Positions 41,998 through 50,433 of a stretch of 64,000 nt of DNA are shown here, in pieces (position 1 is the stretch's first letter; each line of letters begins with the position of its first letter). Both the position numbers and the translations under genes were made by a program. The notes beneath the pieces are model-generated. The model was not told the DNA's origin. It made no database searches and worked only from the letters and a program-made list of their open reading frames with translations. Origin of the DNA: Pseudobdellovibrionaceae bacterium (GTDB lineage Bacteria > Bdellovibrionota > Bdellovibrionia > Bdellovibrionales > UBA1609); the NCBI GenBank assembly GCA_020635075.1, contig JACKAM010000001.1, positions 620,001 to 684,000 of the forward strand, read 5' to 3'.

Positions 41998-43497
41998 ATG
42001 AGAGAGCTCTTCAAAGACTTGGATAATAGAATTCGTTTGGGAAAAGCCCGAGAAGTGGTGCATCGCCTACACAAGGTAAATACCGCTAAGATTCCGCGAG
42101 AGCTCTTAGTCGAAGCGGCCAACATCGCACGGCGGGCGGGGATTCCCATTTTTGCGGTTCGCCTGCTCAATCCAATTGTTCGCAATCAAGAGGACCTGAT
42201 TCATCCTGCAACTCCAAGAGAACAGGCCGAGTATGCCGTGGCCCTGACCCGCATTGGTGTGGTCACTGAAGCCAAGAAGATCCTTGATACTCTCGATGCG
42301 TCCTCCGATCCGATGGTTTTCCTCTATCGCGCTTATGCAGCCTTTGCAGAATGGGATTCGGCGGCTGCTATCGGACATTTGCAGGAGTTTGTTGTTGCCC
42401 CTGGCGTCGATGATTATATGCGGCTGGTGGGTCAAGTTAATTTGGCCTCGGGCCTGATTGGAGCCAGTCGGTACAGGGAGGCTGACCAATTGCTGGTCGA
42501 GCTGAGGGAGCATACCTTAACGGGTGGCCATGACTTGCTCTATGGAAACTGCCTTGAGCTTTCCTCCCAGTCGGCGATGTTTCAGAGAGATTTCTCACGG
42601 GCGGCCGAATTTTTGGAGAAGGGGCTTTGCGTCTTTGGTGAAAAGAAAAATATCTATGAGTTTTTTGTGCGCAAGGACCAAGCGTTCCTGAGACTTCTTA
42701 ATGAAGGGCCAAATGCGGCTGCCCTGGATGAATTGGCAGGCATTCGTCGAGAGGCCGAAACTCTTGGCCACTGGGAATCGATTCGAGATTGTGACTTTTA
42801 TCGGGCCGTTGCGGAACAAGATGATAGGCTGCTCAACCATGTATGGTACGGGACCCCATTTGCCTCTTACCGGGAAAAGATGGTGGAGATGTATGGTTCG
42901 CCAGTGCAAATTTCCAGATCTCATGTCTGGCGATCTGACGAGCAGGAGGAGCGGCCAAACCGGGTGTTCGATATGCGTCTGGCAAAAGAAGGAAATGTGG
43001 CTGAGCTCAAGCCAGGGCAACTGGTTCATCGCCTGTTTGCCATCTTGAACTCTGATTACTATCGGCCATTCCGCATGGGGGAGATTTACTCCAAACTCTT
43101 TCCTAATGATTACTTCTGTCCCTTTTCATCCCCAGATCGGATCTATCAATTGGTCAAGCGCTTGAGGCAGTGGCTAGCGAAGAGCGGAATTCCCATTCAA
43201 GTGGTGGAGAAAGACGGTGACTATGCATTGGCCAGTGAAGAGCCATATGGCATTAAGGTCTACAAAGAAAAGGTGGGCAAACCATCGCAGCTTGTGGTCT
43301 TCTTACGTCTCAAACAGGAGTGGGGGGAACGCTTGTTTTCCGCTCGCGAGCTCTCCGAATTTGCCGAGTTCTCGCACAGCAAGGCAAATACCCTGATCGC
43401 CTGGGCCGTTGATCACGGTTTTCTGGAAAAGGTGGGTAGTGGGCCCCGGATCAAATACCGGCTTTGTGCGGCCGACGAATCACCCCTTGCCGCATAA
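41998..43497 (+). CDS. TPR-like regulator with two C-terminal winged helices
   Basis: 499 residues. The first about 330 are helical with repeated TPR-like A and B helices (AEYAVALTRIGVVTEAKKIL, DFSRAAEFLEKGL). Two winged-helix modules follow. The first, near 345-425 (FRMGEIYSKLFPN, DRIYQLVKRLRQWL, VVEKDGDYAL), resembles the OmpR/SARP type. The second, near 440-490 (LFSARELSEFAEFSHSKANT, GFLEKVGSGPRIKYRL), resembles MarR/IclR-type repressors. It therefore likely binds DNA in response to a protein or peptide cue sensed by the helical repeats. It is directly downstream of a lipoprotein gene, which may be its target or sensor. Confidence 0.78.
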   Translation: MRELFKDLDNRIRLGKAREVVHRLHKVNTAKIPRELLVEAANIARRAGIPIFAVRLLNPIVRNQEDLIHPATPREQAEYAVALTRIGVVTEAKKILDTLDASSDPMVFLYRAYAAFAEWDSAAAIGHLQEFVVAPGVDDYMRLVGQVNLASGLIGASRYREADQLLVELREHTLTGGHDLLYGNCLELSSQSAMFQRDFSRAAEFLEKGLCVFGEKKNIYEFFVRKDQAFLRLLNEGPNAAALDELAGIRREAETLGHWESIRDCDFYRAVAEQDDRLLNHVWYGTPFASYREKMVEMYGSPVQISRSHVWRSDEQEERPNRVFDMRLAKEGNVAELKPGQLVHRLFAILNSDYYRPFRMGEIYSKLFPNDYFCPFSSPDRIYQLVKRLRQWLAKSGIPIQVVEKDGDYALASEEPYGIKVYKEKVGKPSQLVVFLRLKQEWGERLFSARELSEFAEFSHSKANTLIAWAVDHGFLEKVGSGPRIKYRLCAADESPLAA

Positions 43498-43503
43498 ATT
43501 AGC

Positions 43504-44823
43504 TTATTCGTGTAGTTCGCGAATCGCCGATAACACCAATGGTGCAATGGGGTGGTGTGGGTCGGCGTTGATTTTCGCCAAGGCCTGGTCGAAGTCGAGC
43601 TTGCTGACTTTCTGTCGCGGAGGAAGTAGCAGCTTCGCTAAAATGTTGGCTCCTGAAACCACTAGGGCCAGAGGGTGAATGGCGTCACCTTTGAGTCCCT
43701 TCGGGTAGCCTTTTCCATCCAGCTGCTCGTGGTGCTGCTCCACAATTTCGAGGAGTTCCGGTTGAGTACCTGGAGATTTCTCCAGGATTTTGCGGCTAAG
43801 GGTGGGGTGGGTTTTTAAGGTCGCCTTTTCCTGAGGGCTGAGAAGGCCCGGAGACTTTTCCATCAGCCCGGGGTCAAACTCTTTCTTGCCCACGTCGTGA
43901 AACATGCCAGCTAGTCCCGCCAACAGGACCTGTTGAAGGCTGAAGCGTCTCATTTGCCGGGCAATCATGATGGAGTAAATGGACACGGCCAAGCTGTGAC
44001 GGTAGATCCAGCTGGTTTGGCTGTCGAGCAGGATGAGCTGATTCAAAAGCTCATTTTCATTTTCAAAGGAGGAGAGCATGATTTCCATGAACTCGGTGGC
44101 TGACTGGAAGGCGGGTTGGTTCATGCCCACCACGAAGGTCTGCTCTAGGATGGTTTCGGCGGTATAGCGCAAGAACAAATTTCTTTCGATGACATTGTCC
44201 AAGGAAAGTTGGGTGGCGGCCTTGGCGACTTGAACATTAAAGTGAATGAGCTTTCCCAGGTCCTCTTTATTGAGATAAAGATGCTGAGCGCCCTTTTTAA
44301 TGTAAGACTCCATTTGTTCGCGACTCGGTGGTGATCCGTGATGGCCAATTTTGACATAGCGGTTGCCGGCTAAGCGGATAAAGATATCAAAATCCAAATC
44401 TGCTTCGACAATGAATTCGTTGATGGGGACCTTGCAGTATTCGTGATCTTTTGAGCGGTCTTTGCTGCCGACGTTGAGACACTCGTCTAGGGCTTCTCGA
44501 ATGTCCTGTAGCCGACAGGGTTTGGCCAGAACCCGGTCCATCTCCACTGTGACTTCAGGCAGTTGCCCGCCGAAATCGGCATAGCCTGACATGAGAATAA
44601 AAGGCGTTTTCTTGTTCTCCCTGATCCACTGGAAAAGCTTAATGCCGTCCATCTCAGGCATTTGAAAGTCTGAGACCACGATATCGAAATCAGTTTTTTT
44701 AAGAAGTTCAATGGCCCGTTTGCCATTGGTTGTGGTTGTCACCTGGTGATTGAAGGCAGTGAGACAGCCTTCAAGAAGGTTGCAGAGTTCGGGGTCATCT
44801 TCTACGAGAAGAACTTGTGCCAA
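43504..44823 (-). CDS. Response regulator with HD-GYP phosphodiesterase domain
   Basis: 439 residues from TTG 44823 (AGGA six bases upstream). The ATG at 44865 would add 14 low-complexity residues but overlaps a TATAAT that looks like the promoter. Receiver domain: VLLVEDDPEL, phospho-Asp in VVSDFQMPEMDG, MSGYAD and LAKPCR. After a 150-residue linker comes the HD-GYP domain: MFHDVGKKEFDP and HHEQLDGKGYPKGLKGD. HD-GYP enzymes degrade cyclic di-GMP when phosphorylated, and the metal-binding HD and the GYP loop are intact. Likely controls motility or surface behaviour. Converges with the TPR regulator with six bases between stops. Confidence 0.92.
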   Translation of the reverse strand: MAQVLLVEDDPELCNLLEGCLTAFNHQVTTTTNGKRAIELLKKTDFDIVVSDFQMPEMDGIKLFQWIRENKKTPFILMSGYADFGGQLPEVTVEMDRVLAKPCRLQDIREALDECLNVGSKDRSKDHEYCKVPINEFIVEADLDFDIFIRLAGNRYVKIGHHGSPPSREQMESYIKKGAQHLYLNKEDLGKLIHFNVQVAKAATQLSLDNVIERNLFLRYTAETILEQTFVVGMNQPAFQSATEFMEIMLSSFENENELLNQLILLDSQTSWIYRHSLAVSIYSIMIARQMRRFSLQQVLLAGLAGMFHDVGKKEFDPGLMEKSPGLLSPQEKATLKTHPTLSRKILEKSPGTQPELLEIVEQHHEQLDGKGYPKGLKGDAIHPLALVVSGANILAKLLLPPRQKVSKLDFDQALAKINADPHHPIAPLVLSAIRELHE

Positions 44824-44863
44824 GGAAGATCCTAATTGTGATGAAGGGCCAGATCGCGATCTC

Positions 44864-44869
44864 ATTATA
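44864..44869 (-). promoter_or_regulatory. -10 element TATAAT of the HD-GYP gene
   Basis: A perfect TATAAT on the minus strand overlapping the upstream ATG. Transcription would start about ten bases on, which favours the TTG start at 44823. The -35 region is weak. Confidence 0.4.
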
Positions 44870-44970
44870 AACAGGAATGGTGGGCGGGGAAATAGAGGGC
44901 TCAGTCCTTGGGAACATTTGTCCTGAAAGAAAGGACTTTGGTCTTGCAGCCCTGCTGAGGGGAATCAATG

Positions 44971-45000
44971 TTGACCGGGTCCTTGAGAAGTGGGTTGATA
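44971..45000 (+). promoter_or_regulatory. Possible sigma-70-type promoter of the reductase gene
   Basis: TTGACC, an 18-base spacer and TTGATA lie 25 bases before the TTG start at 45026. The -10 match is moderate. Confidence 0.3.
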
Positions 45001-45025
45001 ATGGTCAGGAAAGACGGGAGGGAAT

Positions 45026-45883
45026 TTGAAACTTTTTATTCAGGGTATTTCCAGCTGGACGGCCCATTACGCCATCCCCTACATTCGCCATGAGTATCCT
45101 CGATTGGAGATGCATGGTACATTTCGTTCCCACCGCCCTCAGTTCGAGGAGGGTCACTGCACTCTATATCCCATTGATCGGAACTCGGACTGTTTGCCAA
45201 TCGTCGAGGAGGTCCGTCCCGATTACTTTCTCCATTTGGCGCGCGGAGAGGAAGACGAGGATTTTGTTTTTCATCAGAATCTCATTCCGATTTTGAATCG
45301 CTTGGGTATTCACTATTCCTTCGCCTCCTCCTTTAATGCTGTGGATAGCAACACCGAAACCGATCACATGGAAAACGAATTGGCTCACGCACAAACGGGC
45401 TACGGAAAATTTAAGGCTCAGTGTGAAAATGAATTGATGGAGAAGAGCCAGTCTTTTGCTATCTTTCGCTTCGCCGCTGTCCATGGGTGGGCTCCAGGGA
45501 GGCTTTCGCGGACGGAGAGCTTTCTGCAGAAGCTTCAGGCAGGTGAGGAAGTAACTGTTGATCGAGGTGTGCTACAGAACCGTCCCTTCGTTGGCTATTT
45601 GGCTTGCATGATGATTGATACCATTCTTGCGGAAGGGCAGGGGGTTTTCCATCTTGGCCCCGAAGATGCCAGCGAAGAGTTGGTTTTTCTTCGTCATTTG
45701 GCAGAGGAATTCGGCTACTCGCAACATCAAATCATTGAGGGACAACTCACACCCATTAATGCCTTTATGATTCCCGGAAAGATCTATGAGATGTTTGGCG
45801 ATAGATGGCGCTTTCGCGAAGGGGACACCATTCGCGAGATCGTGAAGACGCCGGAGCTGCAGAAGTACCGATCGGCCAAGTGA
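45026..45883 (+). CDS. RmlD-like extended short-chain reductase/epimerase
   Basis: 285 residues from TTG 45026, with GGGAGGG upstream. The Rossmann start is degenerate (KLFIQGISSWTAHYA in place of GxxGxxG). The middle has PDYFLHLARGE, FASSFNAVD (catalytic Ser/Thr region) and the YxxxK dyad in GYGKFKAQCE. C-terminal segments FRFAAVHGW, DRGVLQNRPFVGYLA and GVFHLGPEDA fit dTDP-4-dehydrorhamnose reductase (RmlD-like) proteins. The altered nucleotide loop leaves cofactor binding uncertain. Probably a single gene; a large inverted repeat lies after its stop. Confidence 0.78.
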   Translation: MKLFIQGISSWTAHYAIPYIRHEYPRLEMHGTFRSHRPQFEEGHCTLYPIDRNSDCLPIVEEVRPDYFLHLARGEEDEDFVFHQNLIPILNRLGIHYSFASSFNAVDSNTETDHMENELAHAQTGYGKFKAQCENELMEKSQSFAIFRFAAVHGWAPGRLSRTESFLQKLQAGEEVTVDRGVLQNRPFVGYLACMMIDTILAEGQGVFHLGPEDASEELVFLRHLAEEFGYSQHQIIEGQLTPINAFMIPGKIYEMFGDRWRFREGDTIREIVKTPELQKYRSAK

Positions 45884-45896
45884 CCCTAAGAAGTGA

Positions 45897-45942
45897 TTAA
45901 GGCCTGCCCGCTTGCCAGGCAGAGCCGCTAAAAAGGCCTTAA
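45897..45942. repeat. Inverted repeat after the reductase gene
   Basis: TTAAGGCC and GGCCTTAA are perfect 8-bp arms 30 bases apart, with an inner CTGCC/GGCAG stem. No long T-run. It could be a Rho-independent-like end or a cruciform. Confidence 0.5.
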
Positions 45943-45952
45943 ATTCCAGAAG

Positions 45953-45991
45953 AACCAAGCTAATGCTACGCATTAGACATGGTGCTTGGTT
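45953..45991. promoter_or_regulatory. Nested inverted repeat upstream of deoC
   Basis: Outer arms AACCAAGC and GCTTGGTT flank an inner TAATG/CATTA repeat. It ends 44 bases before the deoC start and may be the operator of the nucleoside-catabolism operon. Confidence 0.45.
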
Positions 45992-46035
45992 CGCGGCCCG
46001 AAGTCTGTTAACCAGAGGCTTCTGAGGGGTGAATC

Positions 46036-47004
46036 TTGAGAGAAAATATCACGATAAAAAAGCCAGACGGTCATGAGATTCCTCTGCCATTTGCTCCCGT
46101 GGACAAAGTGGGAACAGTGGAGAGGGCCAACTTTTTTACCACTCGGAGCATTAAAAAAGACTCCAAGCTGTGGGCCCTTTATACAGCGATCAAGATGGTG
46201 GATCTCACAACTCTAGAGGGTGCGGATACCGACGATCGAGTTCGCCAGCTGTGTGCCAAGGCCATTCATCCTGCACCACCATATCTGTTTGCGGAAATGA
46301 CTCGTCAGGCGGGTGTTCAGGTGGAGCCAATTCCCAGTGTGGCGGCAGTTTGTGTTTACCCCAACCGGGTGAAGACAGCAGTGGAGGCACTTCAAAGGAC
46401 GGGTATTCAAGTGGCTTCAGTGGCCACTGGATTTCCTGCAGGTCAGGTGGCTCTCGACATAAAACTTCAAGATGTACATCAGGCCGTGGAAGCCGGGGCC
46501 ACTGAAATCGATATGGTCATTGATCGTGGGGCCTTCCACGAAGGTCGTTACCAAGATGTGTTTGACGAAATTGTGGCCATTAAAAAAGCCTGTGGCAAGG
46601 CTCACCTAAAAGTTATTTTGGAAACTGGTGAATTGGGGAGCTTTGATAACATCCGCTTAGCTTCGAACATTGCCATGGAAGCCGGTGGCGATTTTATCAA
46701 GACCTCCACCGGGAAAATTCCCTCAGCGGCCTCCATGCCCGTAACTCTTGTGATGTTGCAGGCCATTGCTGATTACTACGATAAAACCGGAAAGAAAATC
46801 GGCATGAAACCCGCCGGCGGTATTCGCACCGCCAAACAGGCCATTCATTACCTGTGTATGGTCTCCGAGGTGTTGGGGCCGGAGTGGATGACTCCTGATC
46901 TCTTTAGGTTTGGCGCTTCGAGTTTGCTTAATGATCTTCTTCGTCAGGTCTATAAACAAGCCACTGGCCGCTACTACTATAGCAAAGCCTTTTCACTGGA
47001 TTAG
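46036..47004 (+). CDS. deoC: Deoxyribose-phosphate aldolase
   Basis: 322 residues from TTG 46036, with GAGGGG six bases upstream. The DeoC barrel is clear: AVCVYPNRV, VASVATGFPAG, EIDMVIDRGA, KVILETGEL, Schiff-base Lys in FIKTSTGK and second Lys in GMKPAGGIRT. It splits 2-deoxyribose-5-phosphate into glyceraldehyde-3-phosphate and acetaldehyde. The length is above the common 220-260 residues, with about 80 N-terminal residues extra, as in the longer bacterial and animal type. The aldehyde dehydrogenase genes that follow after four bases probably oxidise the acetaldehyde, giving a complete deoxynucleoside-catabolic unit. Confidence 0.95.
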   Translation: MRENITIKKPDGHEIPLPFAPVDKVGTVERANFFTTRSIKKDSKLWALYTAIKMVDLTTLEGADTDDRVRQLCAKAIHPAPPYLFAEMTRQAGVQVEPIPSVAAVCVYPNRVKTAVEALQRTGIQVASVATGFPAGQVALDIKLQDVHQAVEAGATEIDMVIDRGAFHEGRYQDVFDEIVAIKKACGKAHLKVILETGELGSFDNIRLASNIAMEAGGDFIKTSTGKIPSAASMPVTLVMLQAIADYYDKTGKKIGMKPAGGIRTAKQAIHYLCMVSEVLGPEWMTPDLFRFGASSLLNDLLRQVYKQATGRYYYSKAFSLD

Positions 47005-47008
47005 ATTT

Positions 47009-48532
47009 ATGAGAACAGATTTACAAGATAAAAAAAGCCCGACAAAAAAGAAGGTGAACCCAGCTGATGCGAGCAAATGTTCCAGTGCGGCTTTTCACCT
47101 TCAGTACGCCCCGGCTCCTGAAAGTTGCGATATTGTCAGCATCAAGGAGCAAAATGAGTTGTTCATCGGTGGACAATTTGTGGCCCCCCAAAGCGGTGAG
47201 TACTTCCCCACGGTGAACCCAGCCACGGGAGAGGTGCTGTCCCAATTGGCGCTCGCCAATGTCGCTGACGTGGATCTGGCGGTTAAAACGGCACGTCAGG
47301 CCTATGAAAACGTCTGGTCTAAAACATCGGGGCGCGATCGCGGACGCTACCTCTTTCGCATTGCTCGCCTGATCCAGGAAAGAGCCAGGGAGTTGGCCGT
47401 CCTTGAGACTTTGGACAATGGAAAGCCCATTAAGGAAACCCGTGACGTGGACATTCCCCTGGTGGCAGCCCACTTTTTCTATTATGCGGGCTGGGCGGAT
47501 AAGCTTGAGTATGCCGTGCCCGGCAAGATGGTGTCACCTCTTGGCGTGGCCGCCCAAGTCATCCCCTGGAATTTTCCCCTGCTAATGGCGGCATGGAAGA
47601 TTGCGCCGGCCTTGGCGACTGGTAATACTGTGGTGCTCAAAGCCGCCGAGACCACTTCTTTGACCGCTCTTATGTTAGCCGAAATCATACGTGATGCCGG
47701 TGTGCCGGATGGAGTGGTCAATATCATCACCGGAGCTGGCGAAACCGGAGCTGCCCTGGTCAATCATGCCGGCGTCAACAAGGTAGCCTTTACGGGCTCA
47801 ACCGAGGTGGGAAAGATCATCGCCCGCGCGATTGCCGGTACAGATAAACGACTGACGCTTGAACTGGGCGGGAAGTCGGCGCACATTATCTTTGAAGATG
47901 CCGCCTTGGACCAAGCTGTTGAAGGCATTGTGAATGGTATCTACTTCAATCAAGGTCACGTGTGTTGTGCAGGATCTCGACTCCTCCTTGAAGAATCCAT
48001 CTCCCATGAAGTGGTGGCGAAACTGAAGCGTCGCATGGAATCCATCCGCGTGGGCGATCCTATGGATAAGAACACCGACATTGGTGCGATCAACTCTCTA
48101 GGAGAGTTGGAAAAAATCCAGCGACTCGTGGCCATTGGCAAAGAGGAGGAGGGCGAATTTTTTGAACCTCAGAGCTGTAAGCTTCCGGCCAAGGGATATT
48201 TCCACAAGCCCTGTTTCTTCGACAAAGTGGCCTCCTCGTCCACCCTCAGTCGGGTGGAGGTCTTCGGTCCTGTCCTCACCATTTCCACTTTCCGAACTCC
48301 AGAAGAGGCCATTACCAAAGCCAATGACACCCCATATGGGCTGGCGGCCGGTATTTGGTCCGAAAAAGGAGCCAAGATTCATCAAGTCGCTTCGCAGTTG
48401 AAAGCCGGAGTCATCTGGGCCAACACCTATAATAAATTCGATCCCACGTCCCCCTTTGGTGGCTACAATGAGAGCGGTTTTGGCCGTGAAGGTGGTCGGC
48501 ACGGACTATTTCCCTACCTGGAGGTTCACTAA
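47009..48532 (+). CDS. Aldehyde dehydrogenase, active (ALDH16-like first half)
   Basis: 507 residues from ATG 47009. It carries a full ALDH set: VIPWNFPLLM, Lys of LKAAETTS, GSTEVGKII, catalytic Glu285 in LELGGKSAH, nucleophile Cys319 in GHVCCAGSR, and VFGPVLTI near the C-terminus with FGGYNESGFGREGG. It oxidises aldehydes to acids with NAD(P). An N-terminal extension of about 45 residues rich in Lys and Ser precedes the core. It lies four bases after deoC and overlaps the next gene by one base (TAATG), so the three form one operon acting on acetaldehyde from deoxyribose. Confidence 0.93.
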   Translation: MRTDLQDKKSPTKKKVNPADASKCSSAAFHLQYAPAPESCDIVSIKEQNELFIGGQFVAPQSGEYFPTVNPATGEVLSQLALANVADVDLAVKTARQAYENVWSKTSGRDRGRYLFRIARLIQERARELAVLETLDNGKPIKETRDVDIPLVAAHFFYYAGWADKLEYAVPGKMVSPLGVAAQVIPWNFPLLMAAWKIAPALATGNTVVLKAAETTSLTALMLAEIIRDAGVPDGVVNIITGAGETGAALVNHAGVNKVAFTGSTEVGKIIARAIAGTDKRLTLELGGKSAHIIFEDAALDQAVEGIVNGIYFNQGHVCCAGSRLLLEESISHEVVAKLKRRMESIRVGDPMDKNTDIGAINSLGELEKIQRLVAIGKEEEGEFFEPQSCKLPAKGYFHKPCFFDKVASSSTLSRVEVFGPVLTISTFRTPEEAITKANDTPYGLAAGIWSEKGAKIHQVASQLKAGVIWANTYNKFDPTSPFGGYNESGFGREGGRHGLFPYLEVH

Positions 48533-49395
48533 TGTCTGGTCTAACAGGTGCGGGACTGGCAGTACCCAAAACAATTAAACTGTTTATTGACGGTGCCTTT
48601 GTACGAACCGAATCTGGCCGATCCTTTCCGGTCTTTGAGGCAAAATCAAAAAAGCTCTACGCCAACCTTTGTCAGGCATCGCGCAAAGACCTGCGAAATG
48701 CTGTCACTGCAGCTCAAGCGGCGCAGTCGGGATGGGCTGGGCGCAGTGCTTACAACCGCAGCCAAATTCTCTATCGTATGGCTGAGATGGCGGAAAGCAA
48801 GCGAGCTGAGTTTGTCGAGCTGCTCAAGACTACCCTTGGCTACGATGAGAGTTCTTCACAGGCCGTCTTTGATCGTACCCTTGATTCTTTTGTCTATTAT
48901 GCCGGATTTGCCGATAAGTACCAGCAACTGGCTGGCAGTGAAAACCCTGTCAGTAGCCCTCATTATAATTTTACCTGCTCAGAACCCGTGGGTGTCGTTG
49001 GTCTTATTGCCAGCGAGAGTTTTCAATTGGACCGGCTGGTTGCGCAAATGTGTGCGGTGATTTGCTCCGGTAATTCCCTTGTTGTGCTTATGGAAGAAGA
49101 AGGTGCTGCTCTTCTCGGCCCCTTGTCTGAAGTTTTCGCGACATCCGACCTGCCTAAAGGGGTGATCAATCTATTGAGCGGATACACCGAGGAGTTGAGT
49201 CCCATTTTTGGTGACCACATGGAGATTCAGTCCCTGTGTTACCAGGGTACGGACAATCAGGTGCTGGCCAAGCTCCGTGAAGCAGCGGCAGAGAACATGA
49301 AAAGAGTGGCCACCTCTCCTGAGGACAATCTGGGACTGGAGAACATCCTCCGCTTTGTCGAATTTAAAACCGTCTGGCACCCGGTGGGGTCTTGA
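48532..49395 (+). CDS. Short aldehyde-dehydrogenase-like protein lacking the catalytic domain (split ALDH16 second half)
   Basis: 287 residues. The N-terminal ALDH nucleotide-binding half is recognisable: LFIDGAFVRTESGRSFPVFE, QILYRMAEMAESKRAEFVEL and FVYYAGFADKYQQL. The segment SEPVGVVGLIASESF stands where ALDHs have the NFP motif (here lost). The frame ends before the domain with the catalytic Cys, and no LELGGK is present. Together with the upstream gene the total is 794 residues, close to the two-domain ALDH16 proteins whose second ALDH domain is inactive. The gene is intact, overlaps its partner by one base and has a normal C-terminus, so it is probably a functional non-catalytic subunit, not a decayed gene. 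Confidence 0.82.
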   Translation: MSGLTGAGLAVPKTIKLFIDGAFVRTESGRSFPVFEAKSKKLYANLCQASRKDLRNAVTAAQAAQSGWAGRSAYNRSQILYRMAEMAESKRAEFVELLKTTLGYDESSSQAVFDRTLDSFVYYAGFADKYQQLAGSENPVSSPHYNFTCSEPVGVVGLIASESFQLDRLVAQMCAVICSGNSLVVLMEEEGAALLGPLSEVFATSDLPKGVINLLSGYTEELSPIFGDHMEIQSLCYQGTDNQVLAKLREAAAENMKRVATSPEDNLGLENILRFVEFKTVWHPVGS

Positions 49396-49485
49396 TCGAC
49401 ACGGGGCGGTTGGTCTACCACCCAATCTGGGGTATGACTGTAGCCTTAAAAATCAACCGCCGAAATGGCAAAAAAGGATACCTTC

Positions 49486-49968
49486 ATGACTATTTCCAAG
49501 GACCACGTGGTCGAAATTGCTTACACCCTAACTGACGACAACGGAAAGGTCCTGGACAGTTCCCAAGGTCGTGGCCCATTGGCCTACCTTCATGGTGCGC
49601 GTAACATCATTCCTGGATTGGAAAGTGAGCTGGAAGGAAAGACTATCGGTGATGCCCTTAAGGTGACCGTGGCTCCTGCCCAAGCCTATGGCGAGCGCAA
49701 CGATAAGCTCATCAATGAAGTTCCTCGCACTGAACTCGCTCAGATCCCAGATCTTCAGGTTGGTATTCAACTGCAGGCACAATCTCCTCAAGGTGTGCAA
49801 ATCTTTACCGTGACGGCGGTCGGCGACGACACTGTCACTTTGGATGGCAATCATCCTTTGGCTGGCATGACCCTTCACTTTGACGTGCAGATCGTTCATG
49901 TCAGGAAGGCGACAGAGGAAGAGTTGGCGCATGGGCATGTGCATGGGCCCGGCGGCCACCAACACTAG
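49486..49968 (+). CDS. slyD: FKBP-type peptidyl-prolyl isomerase, SlyD-like
   Basis: 160 residues from ATG 49486 (AAGGAT upstream; ATG 49465 has no ribosome site). FKBP core: VVEIAYTLTDDNGKVLDSS, GPLAYLHGARNIIPGLE, then the insert-in-flap domain with APAQAYGERND, and NHPLAGMTLHFDV. The C-terminus is His-rich (HGHVHGPGGHQH), as in SlyD proteins that bind nickel. Cytoplasmic chaperone-isomerase that helps fold proteins and load metal. Single gene. Confidence 0.93.
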   Translation: MTISKDHVVEIAYTLTDDNGKVLDSSQGRGPLAYLHGARNIIPGLESELEGKTIGDALKVTVAPAQAYGERNDKLINEVPRTELAQIPDLQVGIQLQAQSPQGVQIFTVTAVGDDTVTLDGNHPLAGMTLHFDVQIVHVRKATEEELAHGHVHGPGGHQH

Positions 49969-49970
49969 AG

Positions 49971-50095
49971 AGGCTGGTGAAAAGGGTCCATCTGCTGCGT
50001 TAGATGGACTCTCGATCACTCCAACGTACCACCCAGGTACGCCTCCGTTCTCTTGAATCCATCTGCCTTGCATCTGAACCCTTTTGACCAGCCTC
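49971..50095. repeat. 125-bp imperfect palindromic intergenic repeat
   Basis: The left end AGGCTGGTGAAAAGGGT is matched at the right by the reverse complement with one mismatch near its middle (ACCCTTTTGACCAGCCT). The centre is CGTACC-N3-AGGTACG, and the left arm has a short CCATCT/AGATGG stem. It starts two bases after slyD. The layout suggests a mobile palindromic repeat of the kind scattered between genes in many proteobacteria. Confidence 0.8.
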
Positions 50096-50109
50096 ATGAT
50101 GATAGGAAT

Positions 50110-50165
50110 GGTGAAAAGGGTCCATCTGCTGCGTTAGATGGACTCTCGATCACTCCAACGTACCA
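50110..50165 (+). repeat. Half copy of the 125-bp palindromic repeat
   Basis: 56 bases identical to 49976-50031 (the left arm up to its centre). The sequence then diverges after a short ACGTAC-CA-GTACGT palindrome. The right half is missing, so this is a truncated second copy. Confidence 0.9.
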
Positions 50166-50309
50166 GTACGTGTCTGCGACCCGGTCAGTTGAGCCTGCGG
50201 CCGAAAAGGTGCGTGAGGATTTATGGAGAATGGTCGGCAAAGGACCGATTTAACTGACAATGGATTCTGCGGATCAACAGTTAAGTAGGCCAGATTGAAA
50301 AAGGTTCTG

Positions 50310-50341
50310 AGGCCTGAATTTAGAGATTCAGGCCTTTTTTT
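50310..50341 (+). terminator. Strong intrinsic terminator
   Basis: AGGCCTGAAT and ATTCAGGCCT make a 10-bp stem with a six-base loop and a run of seven T. It lies 340 bases after slyD, downstream of the palindromic repeats. The transcript it ends may be slyD with a long 3' leader-like tail or a small RNA from the 50170-50310 stretch, which holds no gene I can support. Confidence 0.9.
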
Positions 50342-50433
50342 CATCATGGGCGGGAATGCAGGAATTTGCTGCTATTTGGGCCAACCTCCTCTAAATCCGA
50401 TTTTACGCATCAAAAACAATCGAGGAGGGTTTT

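Noticed and set aside
48532..49395. Second ALDH gene as a pseudogene
   Set aside because: The frame is intact, coupled to its partner, and ends at a natural boundary matching the inactive half of ALDH16, so a functional subunit is likelier.
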